From contig JABHAA010000131.1 of NCBI GenBank assembly GCA_018674495.1, positions 1 through 54,564 on the forward strand: a stretch of 54,564 nt of DNA, read 5' to 3'. Below the pieces are notes generated by a model. The model was not told the DNA's origin and searched no databases. It saw only the letters and a list, made by a program, of their open reading frames with translations. The translations under genes and the position numbers were made by a program. The DNA is from Rhodospirillaceae bacterium (GTDB taxonomy: Bacteria > Pseudomonadota > Alphaproteobacteria > Rhodospirillales > UBA2165). How positions within the stretch are numbered: the first letter of the stretch is position 1; the number at the start of each line of letters is the position of its first letter. Below, piece by piece: positions 48,735 to 54,564 of this stretch.

Positions 48735-49268
48735 TCAGCACTTCCTGTCCTTGGAGGTTTTTTCGATGGCGTAGGCCAGCAGCTTGTCGATGGCACCGCT
48801 CATGATCCGGTATTCCTCGGGGTTCAATTGCTTGAGGATTTCCTTTTGCCCGCCGCGCGCGATGTCAAGCCGTTCATCATAATAGGCGCGCCCCGCTTCG
48901 GTGGCGCTGAAGGTAGCGCTGCGCCGGTCGGCGGAATCGGGGGCGCGGCTGGCCATGCCCATTTGCACCAAGGCCGCCGCGGCACGGCTAATCTGCGCTT
49001 TGTCCAGGCACATGGAGCGGGCGATGGCGCGCAAGGTGGTCGGCGGGTTGGCGCAGAGATAACTCAAGAGGCGCTTTTCGGTCAGGCCGGTCTGAATGTC
49101 GTCTTTGCGAGCCGCTTCCACGGTGCGGTCCAAGACCCGGCTTAGCATGGACAGCCGGTAGGACAGAAAATCAACAACATGCATGTGCCCGGCTTCGGCG
49201 CTGGAATTTTCGGCGTTATCGGCCTCGCTCCAATCTGGTTCTTTTAGCTGCTGCAAGCAATCCTCCAT
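48735..49268 (-). CDS. MarR family transcriptional regulator
   Basis: This protein of about 177 aa has a winged helix-turn-helix: TLRAIARSMCLDKAQISRAAAALVQMGM is the helix-turn-helix region (quoted as its parts: IARSMCLDKAQISRAA), and the wing is DSADRRSATFSATEAG. N- and C-terminal helices for dimerisation flank it. MarR regulators of acyl-CoA ligase genes commonly release DNA on binding an aromatic acid or its CoA ester. I prefer ATG at 49268 (GGGA 6 nt upstream); ATG at 49283 would add five residues. It is followed by the acyl-CoA ligase and is divergent from the CoA-transferase-like pair. Confidence 0.92.
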   Translation of the reverse strand: MEDCLQQLKEPDWSEADNAENSSAEAGHMHVVDFLSYRLSMLSRVLDRTVEAARKDDIQTGLTEKRLLSYLCANPPTTLRAIARSMCLDKAQISRAAAALVQMGMASRAPDSADRRSATFSATEAGRAYYDERLDIARGGQKEILKQLNPEEYRIMSGAIDKLLAYAIEKTSKDRKC

Positions 49269-49283
49269 TGATCGTCCCGGCAT

Positions 49284-49398
49284 GTTGTTATGCCATTACC
49301 AATGGTAGCGTGTCGCCGTTGAAGGAAGCAATAGAGTATCGTATCTATAGGTGCCGGATTGTAACCGGAAGTATGCGTATACCACTTAAGGAAACCCA
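49284..49398. promoter_or_regulatory. Divergent regulatory region between MarR and CoA-transferase-like genes
   Basis: These 115 bp contain an inverted repeat CCATT-ACC-AATGG (49293-49305) close to the MarR start, and repeated GTAT elements (49338-49382) near the plus-strand gene. Inverted repeats of this size in a divergent MarR promoter are typical operator sites. Binding by the MarR protein encoded next door is an inference; no clear -35/-10 pair stood out. Confidence 0.35.
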
Positions 49399-50286
49399 AT
49401 GGCGGGAAACCAAGATAAAGTCGTCTCACTGGATCAAGCCGGCGCAATGATCGCGGCGCGCAAGATACTCTCCCTGGCCGGATCGCATTCGGTCAACTCG
49501 CCGATGGCGTTGATCCGCGCCGCTATTCGCGCCGGCGCGAGCGCGTTGTCGATCATCCCGCCGGTGACCACGTCCATCGCGTCGGACCTTTTGATCGCGG
49601 CGGGGGCGGTCGACACATTCTATCTCTGTTATATCGGTTTTGAGACCTTGGGCTTCGCGCCCGCCTTCCGCGCCGCCGCCGAGGCCGGCACCCTCAATGT
49701 CATAGAGGGCGACGAGCCGTTCGTAATGCTGGGTACGCGCGCCGCCGCCGGCGGCTATCCGTTTATTCCGGTGAACAAGGGCGTCTATGAAGGCACCGAT
49801 CTGCCGCGCCTCAATCCGATGCTGAAAAAAGTCACCGATCCGTTCACTGGCGAAGAGGTCTATGCCATCCCGGCGCTGCCCGCCGACGTCTGCATCCTGC
49901 ACGCCCAGGCCGCTGACGCCCAAGGCAACGCTCAGTTCTGGGGCGGCAACAATCAGGAGCTGGACAAGGCAATGGCCGCCGATTGCGTCATCATATCGAC
50001 CGAGCGGCTGATTTCGGTGGACGCGACGCGCCGGGATGTGGAGCGGGTGAATATTCCCGGCCATATGGTCGATGCGGTCGTGCATGTGCCCTACGGCGCC
50101 CACCCGACTGCGTCGCCGGAATTCTACGGCACCGACGAGGCGCATTTGAAAACCTATTTCGATGCGGTGCGCGGCGGCAACCGGGATGACTATCTGGACC
50201 GCTTTGTTACCGGCCCAGCCGATCACGAAGCCTATTTGGGCGAGGTTGGCCTTAGCGCCATGTTTGAATTGCAGAAAAATGCGTAA
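49399..50286 (+). CDS. CoA-transferase / IpdA-like alpha subunit
   Basis: This 295-aa protein resembles the alpha subunits of glutaconate CoA-transferase and of the ring-opening CoA hydrolase IpdAB: GAVDTFYLCYIGFETLGFAPAF, LPADVCILHAQAADAQGNAQ (as parts), and DCVIISTERLISVD. Members act on CoA thioesters as alpha-beta heterodimers. It starts after AAGGA and is followed 26 bp later by the beta subunit gene. It is divergent from the MarR regulator and acyl-CoA ligase, which suggests that one pathway makes and consumes the same CoA ester. Transferase versus hydrolase activity is discussed for the beta subunit. Confidence 0.9.
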   Translation: MAGNQDKVVSLDQAGAMIAARKILSLAGSHSVNSPMALIRAAIRAGASALSIIPPVTTSIASDLLIAAGAVDTFYLCYIGFETLGFAPAFRAAAEAGTLNVIEGDEPFVMLGTRAAAGGYPFIPVNKGVYEGTDLPRLNPMLKKVTDPFTGEEVYAIPALPADVCILHAQAADAQGNAQFWGGNNQELDKAMAADCVIISTERLISVDATRRDVERVNIPGHMVDAVVHVPYGAHPTASPEFYGTDEAHLKTYFDAVRGGNRDDYLDRFVTGPADHEAYLGEVGLSAMFELQKNA

Positions 50287-50312
50287 ACAAATTTCCAAAG
50301 CGAGAAGCCCAA

Positions 50313-51134
50313 ATGGCTGAACAGGCAGATCCCGGAACGACAAACTATTCGATGGCCGAATTGATGGCCGTCGCCATGGCGCGCGCCCTCGAAGCCGAAG
50401 ACGGCAATCTCGGTGGTGTCGGTGCCGCCGCCGTGGTGCCGATGGCGGCGGCAAGGCTGGCGGTGCTGACCGTCGCGCCCAATCTCTGGTGGTTTTGCGG
50501 CGGCGCCAGCGGTCTCAACCCCACATTCGATAATTTGCCGCGATCGTCTGCTGACCCGAAAGCGGCGGTCGGATCCACCGGCAAGAAGAATATGCTGGAT
50601 GTGGTCGATATGGGCGCCACCGGCAAGTGGGACTGGGGCTTCAATGGCGGGCTGCAGATCGACAAATTCGGCAACATCAACATGATTGGCATCGGCCCCC
50701 ACGATAAATTGAAGCTGCGCGGGCCAGGCACCGTCGGCACCATCTGGACCGGCACGCTAAAGCGGCCCTATCTCTATTCCATGCACCATGCGCCGCGCAT
50801 CCTAGTGGACCGGGTTGATTATATCTCCGGGCCCGGCTGGCTGGACGGCGGCACGTCCCGCGCCGATGTCATCGGCCGCGATACCTTGGGCCCGCAGCTT
50901 CTGTTCACACCGATCTGTGTTTTGGATTTCACCGAAGATGCCCACCAGTTACGGCTCAAATCCGTGCATCCGGGCTACGACAAAGACGCCGTGATCGCCA
51001 ATACGGGGTGCGAGCTGGTGGTACCGGACAAGGTGCCCGAAACGCCGCCGCCGACGGAGCAGGAACTATTCGTGCTGCGCAACCACGTCGACAGAGATGG
51101 TGTTCTCAAGGACGTGCGCGCCACCGTGGGTTAG
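50313..51134 (+). CDS. CoA-transferase / IpdB-like beta subunit
   Basis: This 273-aa protein pairs with the preceding alpha subunit. Seen are ARLAVLTVAPNLWWFCGG, GGLQIDKFGNINMIGIGP, LDFTEDAHQLRLKSVHPG and PPTEQELFVLRNHVDRDG, an order shared with glutaconate CoA-transferase beta and IpdB. Where classical family I CoA-transferases carry their glutamate nucleophile, the local sequence is FCGGASGL, without Glu. This favours a hydrolase (IpdAB-like) over a transferase, although alignment from memory is only approximate. It ends 9 bp from the convergent Rieske gene. Confidence 0.88.
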   Translation: MAEQADPGTTNYSMAELMAVAMARALEAEDGNLGGVGAAAVVPMAAARLAVLTVAPNLWWFCGGASGLNPTFDNLPRSSADPKAAVGSTGKKNMLDVVDMGATGKWDWGFNGGLQIDKFGNINMIGIGPHDKLKLRGPGTVGTIWTGTLKRPYLYSMHHAPRILVDRVDYISGPGWLDGGTSRADVIGRDTLGPQLLFTPICVLDFTEDAHQLRLKSVHPGYDKDAVIANTGCELVVPDKVPETPPPTEQELFVLRNHVDRDGVLKDVRATVG

Positions 51135-51143
51135 CCGCCGCGC

Positions 51144-52418
51144 CTATTCGGCGGCTTCCCGCTGCGGGTTGGTTACCGCTGCCATTTCCTGGTCATACAC
51201 TTCCGGCCACTTGCGGTCATCGGAGGCCAGGAAGAAGCCGCCGCGCTGCTCCCGGTACAAAGCCGGGTCGCCGGCCGCGGCCGGCAAGGAGCCATCCTTC
51301 TGATAGGCCTTAGCGGCATTCAGCAATCTTTTGCGCGTCGCCGTGATCATCTGATCCGACGGCGCCAATCGCTCGAGCGAATGATCGGTGATATCGCCCA
51401 TGCTTTCGGTGATCGCCTGATCCTGCTGGTGAATGCCCTCGATCCCGGTATAGCTGGATTTGCGCTGTAAATCCCGGTCCATCATATAATCGTTGGCGAA
51501 GGTCTGATCGCAACGCCAGCGGCCCAGAAAATCGGTCGTGTTGGGCAAATGATGGTCGAAATCATTGGTCTCGTTGGGGCCATCCTTGGCGCCCATCATA
51601 ATGAACATGGTGTGTTCGTCATCCAGCGGCACCCAGGCGCGGGCGATGGCGTAGCTTTTGAACGCCTTGAACGGCGCCAGGGCCCAGCAGGGGAACATGA
51701 AATGGGCGAAGCGCCAATAAATCTCGCCTTCGTCGGCGGGCCGGTAGGCGGCGTACATGGTGCCGCATTCGGTATCGGTGGTGAAATATTCCGGATCCTT
51801 ATGCAAAGCACCAAACTGGGTCGGATCGTCTTTTTCGAAATCGACGCGCCCCATGGAACCCAGATGCAGGAAATTGAGGTGCGAAGTATCGATATCGCCC
51901 TCCATGGCCTGCAACCAGTTGCAGTTGCGCATCACAAAAAATGAATTGGCGTCATCTTCGGGTAACATGGCGGCGGCGATGTGGGGCAATTCCGGCGCGG
52001 CGTCCTGATCACCCATGAATACCCAGATAAGGCCATTACGCTCTTCCGCCTTATAGGCTTTCGCCTTCACCTTTTGCTTGAAATCCTGATGCGGTGGCAC
52101 ATTGGCCATATCCACGCAGTTGCCAGCCACGTCGAACTTCCAGCCGTGATAGACGCAGCGGATGCCGTCTTCTTCGTTGCGCCCGAAAAAGAACGAGGCG
52201 CAGCGGTGCGGGCAGCGATGGTCCATGATGCCCACCCGGCCCGAGGTATCGCGAAACGCAATCAGCTTTTCGCCCAAGAGCATGAAGCGCACTGGATCGC
52301 CATCGGCCACCAGTTCCGAAGATTTGAGCGCCGGTATCCAGAACTGGCGCATCAGTCCGCCCATGGCTGTTCCCGGACCGACTTGGGTGAGAATTTCGCT
52401 ATCGCGTTTATTGCTCAT
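51144..52418 (-). CDS. Rieske non-heme iron oxygenase alpha subunit C
   Basis: This 424-aa protein is the third paralog of the pair at 34991-37647. The Rieske ligands are again Cys69, His71, Cys88 and His91, and the iron motif is EGDIDTSHLNFLHLG (Asp177, His180, His185). The N-terminal 130 residues are almost the same in all three, including an 85-bp stretch of identical DNA shared with paralog A. The catalytic domain is distinct and the protein slightly shorter. It is a single-gene unit with GGAGGGGGG ahead of the start, convergent with the CoA-transferase-like genes and divergent from the MetE-like gene. Its reductase is not in the window. Confidence 0.93.
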   Translation of the reverse strand: MSNKRDSEILTQVGPGTAMGGLMRQFWIPALKSSELVADGDPVRFMLLGEKLIAFRDTSGRVGIMDHRCPHRCASFFFGRNEEDGIRCVYHGWKFDVAGNCVDMANVPPHQDFKQKVKAKAYKAEERNGLIWVFMGDQDAAPELPHIAAAMLPEDDANSFFVMRNCNWLQAMEGDIDTSHLNFLHLGSMGRVDFEKDDPTQFGALHKDPEYFTTDTECGTMYAAYRPADEGEIYWRFAHFMFPCWALAPFKAFKSYAIARAWVPLDDEHTMFIMMGAKDGPNETNDFDHHLPNTTDFLGRWRCDQTFANDYMMDRDLQRKSSYTGIEGIHQQDQAITESMGDITDHSLERLAPSDQMITATRKRLLNAAKAYQKDGSLPAAAGDPALYREQRGGFFLASDDRKWPEVYDQEMAAVTNPQREAAE

Positions 52419-52567
52419 AGGAGCCCCCCTCCATTTGCACCTGATTTTAGGGACCAGGTCCGATTAAAGGCAAGGAAAATCACGCAAATCCCATTGATAT
52501 TGAATTGTCCAGCCCGGCCGCGTTGTTTAGGATGCGCGATCAAATTTTCTAAAGATAGGATAGAGAC

Positions 52568-53752
52568 ATGCTTAAAACCACCGGCGACATGGTCATGCCG
52601 ACCACCATTATCGGATCTCTCCCCCGCCCCGTCTGGCACACCGCCAAATTGGGTGAGCGTAATTTTCTTGAAGCCATGGTCGATGCCCCCTGGCGCGAAC
52701 AATATACCGACGCGGTCGGCGCCCATCTGCGCGATCAGGAAGCCGCCGGGCTGGATATCTGCACCGATGGCGACGCCCACTACGACGAAGAAGTGGGCGG
52801 CCAAAGCTGGACCTCCTATCCGCTGTTTCACATGGAAGGCTTCGATACCAAGAACCCGGAGGCCGCCGTCTGGCGCGCCGGCGGCGTCGGCTTTCCCCCC
52901 GGCCATATCCTGCATGATTACCTGGAAGCCCGCGTCATGCCGGCGATCATCGGCCCCGTGGGCCCCGGCGATCTGCAATATTCCGCCATGTGGAAGACCG
53001 CCCAGCGGATGACATCCCGGCCGGTCAAGTTCGGCACCATCACCGCCGAATTGCTGGGCGCCGCCGTCGACGACAAATTCTATAAAGATCCGGTAGAGCG
53101 CATCATGGCCTTGTCGGACGCCATCAACGAAGAGCTGACCGATCTCGCCGATGCCGGCTGCCCGGTGATCCAGATGGAAGAGCCGCAGATCCATATGGTC
53201 CCGGCCAGAGGCCCCGTCTTCGGCAAGCTTGGCATGCCCGAACTGGTGGATGTGTTCAACAACACCGTCAAGGGATTGCGCGACAAGACCGAAGTGTGGT
53301 GCCACACCTGTTGGGGCAACCCGGCGCAGCAACGCATGTTCCTGGAAATCCAGAGCTACAAGCCGGCGCTAGAACATCTGAACATGGTCGATGCGGATGT
53401 GGTGACGTTCGAGTCCTGCTCATCGGGCCATATCGATATCGAAGCCATCGGCGAACAGGTCACCGAAAAGAAAGTCGGCCTCGGCGTCATCGACCATCAT
53501 TCCCTCCAGGTCGAACGGCCCGAAGAAATCGCCGACGTGATCCGCGAAGCCTTGAAGCATATCCCGGCCGAGCGGCTAATCATCTGCTCCGACTGCGGCA
53601 TGGGCCGTGAAGGCATGAGCCGCCGCCACGCCCGCTACAAGATGGTGTCCATGGTCCTCGGCACCAATATTATCCGCAAAGAATTAGGTCTGCCCGAAGC
53701 CGACTGCCTGACCGCTGACGGCCGCTATTCCCTGACCCGGGTCGAGGGCTGA
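52568..53752 (+). CDS. MetE C-terminal-domain-like (cobalamin-independent methionine synthase family) protein
   Basis: This 394-aa protein corresponds to the catalytic half of MetE and lacks the N-terminal barrel. It begins TTIIGSLPRPVW, typical of the family. The zinc ligands are all present: His246 and Cys248 (WCHTCWG), Glu282 (FESCSSG) and Cys343 (CSDCGMG). Short MetE-like proteins transfer methyl groups to a thiolate from varied donors; some act in xenobiotic or alkyl-CoM metabolism rather than methionine synthesis. It lies divergent from a Rieske oxygenase and upstream of a cupin gene (28-bp gap). A role in methyl-group handling during aromatic demethylation is conceivable but inferred. 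Confidence 0.9.
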   Translation: MLKTTGDMVMPTTIIGSLPRPVWHTAKLGERNFLEAMVDAPWREQYTDAVGAHLRDQEAAGLDICTDGDAHYDEEVGGQSWTSYPLFHMEGFDTKNPEAAVWRAGGVGFPPGHILHDYLEARVMPAIIGPVGPGDLQYSAMWKTAQRMTSRPVKFGTITAELLGAAVDDKFYKDPVERIMALSDAINEELTDLADAGCPVIQMEEPQIHMVPARGPVFGKLGMPELVDVFNNTVKGLRDKTEVWCHTCWGNPAQQRMFLEIQSYKPALEHLNMVDADVVTFESCSSGHIDIEAIGEQVTEKKVGLGVIDHHSLQVERPEEIADVIREALKHIPAERLIICSDCGMGREGMSRRHARYKMVSMVLGTNIIRKELGLPEADCLTADGRYSLTRVEG

Positions 53753-53780
53753 GGCGGCACATAACCATAAGGAGGCCATC

Positions 53781-54182
53781 ATGACCGGCACCACGCCCGG
53801 CTATATTCCCCACGAAATGCTGGGGCTCTTGGATTCCCGCTATGTGGACATCGATGAAATCCCTTGGGGCCCGGCCCGCTACGGCACCCAATCCAAGGTC
53901 CTTTTCAAGGACAACGAGGCCAAACAGGCGCTGATGATGGTCAAGGCCGATCCCGGCGCCGTCCTGTCCGATCACGAGCATACCGGGCTGGAAATGACCT
54001 ATGTGATCGAGGGCTCCTTGGAAGACGACCATGGCAAATGCACGGCGGGTAACTTCGTCTGGCGGCCCAAGGGCTCGCGCCATCAGGCGCGCTGCCCGGA
54101 AGGCGCCGTGTTTCTGGTCCTGTTCAACGGCGGCGCCCGCTCGGTGGAGACCGGCGAGGTGTTTCCGAACTTCGACGAGTAA
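53781..54182 (+). CDS. Cupin domain protein
   Basis: This 133-aa protein has one beta-barrel cupin. The metal-site motif 1 is HEHTGLEMTYVIEGSLEDD (two His and a Glu) and motif 2 is GNFVWRPKGSRHQARCPEG (His). It resembles the small ChrR-type cupin family; such proteins can be dioxygenases, isomerases or ligand sensors. A strong AAGGAGG lies 5 nt before the ATG. It is co-directional with the MetE-like gene and the downstream flavin/NAD-binding gene, probably one operon. Function unknown. Confidence 0.88.
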   Translation: MTGTTPGYIPHEMLGLLDSRYVDIDEIPWGPARYGTQSKVLFKDNEAKQALMMVKADPGAVLSDHEHTGLEMTYVIEGSLEDDHGKCTAGNFVWRPKGSRHQARCPEGAVFLVLFNGGARSVETGEVFPNFDE

Positions 54183-54202
54183 TCGGCTCCAAATTAAATT
54201 AG

Positions 54203-54564
54203 ATGAGCGGAACCACCATTGCCATTGTCGGCGGCGGCTATATCGGCGCCGCCGCCGCCATCCATCTTTCCCGGGTTAGCCGGCAAGCCTTAAACATCAT
54301 CATCATCGATCCGTCGGCAGTGCTGGGCGGCGGTGTCGCGTTCTCCGCCAAAGACCCGGACCACCGGCTGAACGCCCCGACCCGCGTTCATTTCCTTTAT
54401 CCGGGAAACACCGAAAGTTTCACCGAGTGGCATGGCTCAAGCGGCGCCCAAGCAGCCGACCCGGAATCCGTAGCCGCCGATGGACGCGTGTTTGCCCGGC
54501 GCGCTGATTTTGGCGCCTATGTTTCGTCTGAGCTGGATATCCACCGCGCCGAAAACCCTTCCCA
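54203..54564 (+). CDS. FAD/NAD(P)-binding protein, N-terminal part (runs off window)
   Basis: The visible 120 residues begin MSGTTIAIVGGGYIGAAAAI, a dinucleotide-binding GxGxxG loop, followed by an acidic strand end (IIIIDPSAVLGGGVAFS) and HRLNAPTRVHFLYPG. This pattern is typical of the FAD-NAD(P)-binding family that includes HpnW-like and SidA-like proteins. The gene begins 20 bp after the cupin with no stop before the window edge. Its full length and function are not visible. Confidence 0.8.
   Translation, partial: MSGTTIAIVGGGYIGAAAAIHLSRVSRQALNIIIIDPSAVLGGGVAFSAKDPDHRLNAPTRVHFLYPGNTESFTEWHGSSGAQAADPESVAADGRVFARRADFGAYVSSELDIHRAENPS

Noticed and set aside
49426..50454. 342-aa minus-strand frame
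   Set aside because: Antisense of the CoA-transferase-like alpha gene and beyond; no recognisable motif.

Overview
The window is a GC-rich bacterial chromosomal segment, most likely from an alphaproteobacterium of the Rhodospirillales type. That placement is inferred from codon use and gene content: a FecR/RTX giant protein, DUF2478, a BKACE enzyme, a fused indolepyruvate oxidoreductase, and phthalate-dioxygenase-like Rieske enzymes. There is no rRNA or other marker gene to confirm it. I saw no tRNA, CRISPR array, insertion sequence or phage gene.

Region 1 (1-22861, all minus strand) is about 40% of the window. It is dominated by one reading frame that enters at 21051 and is still open at base 1, giving at least 7,017 codons. 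The protein has a FecR-like N-terminal module, then about 3,600 residues in which long alanine-rich helical stretches alternate with short VCBS-like beta modules. After that come about eight cadherin/tandem-95-type repeats, RTX-type GGxGxD repeats, an embedded subtilisin (S8) domain with a kexin-type P domain, more RTX repeats, two more cadherin-like repeats and a further RTX block. It looks like a type I-secreted surface giant. A second, free-standing membrane-anchored S8 protease lies just upstream on the same strand, across a 386-bp AT-rich leader.

Region 2 (23406-33623) holds general catabolic enzymes. A BKACE beta-keto-acid cleavage enzyme (minus) is divergent from a VOC protein / fused indolepyruvate:ferredoxin oxidoreductase / iron alcohol dehydrogenase operon (plus). 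Next come a lone molybdenum hydroxylase large subunit (minus) and a divergent GMC oxidoreductase (plus).

Region 3 (33620-43488) is the most coherent pathway. It contains a tightly packed eight-gene minus-strand operon: LigA-like and LigB-like extradiol dioxygenase subunits, a GMC oxidoreductase, a 97-aa unknown, a SAM methyltransferase, two paralogous Rieske oxygenases and a CapA-like protein. Divergent from it are a fumarylacetoacetate-hydrolase-family enzyme and a second VOC protein. A sensible reading is Rieske hydroxylation or demethylation of an aromatic compound, extradiol ring cleavage, then hydrolysis of the cleavage product. The substrate is not recognisable from sequence.

Region 4 (43519-54564) continues with accessory catabolism. 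It has a DUF2478 protein, a 3-hydroxyisobutyrate-dehydrogenase-like enzyme, and an oligopeptide-type ABC permease pair with no binding protein or ATPase. A strong intrinsic terminator precedes a MarR regulator plus acyl-CoA ligase operon, which is divergent from an IpdAB/glutaconate-CoA-transferase-like pair. A third Rieske paralog, a short MetE-like methyltransferase, a cupin and the start of a FAD/NAD(P)-binding protein complete the window. Together regions 2-4 look like an aromatic or steroid/terpenoid-like degradation island using ring oxygenation, ring cleavage and CoA-thioester steps.
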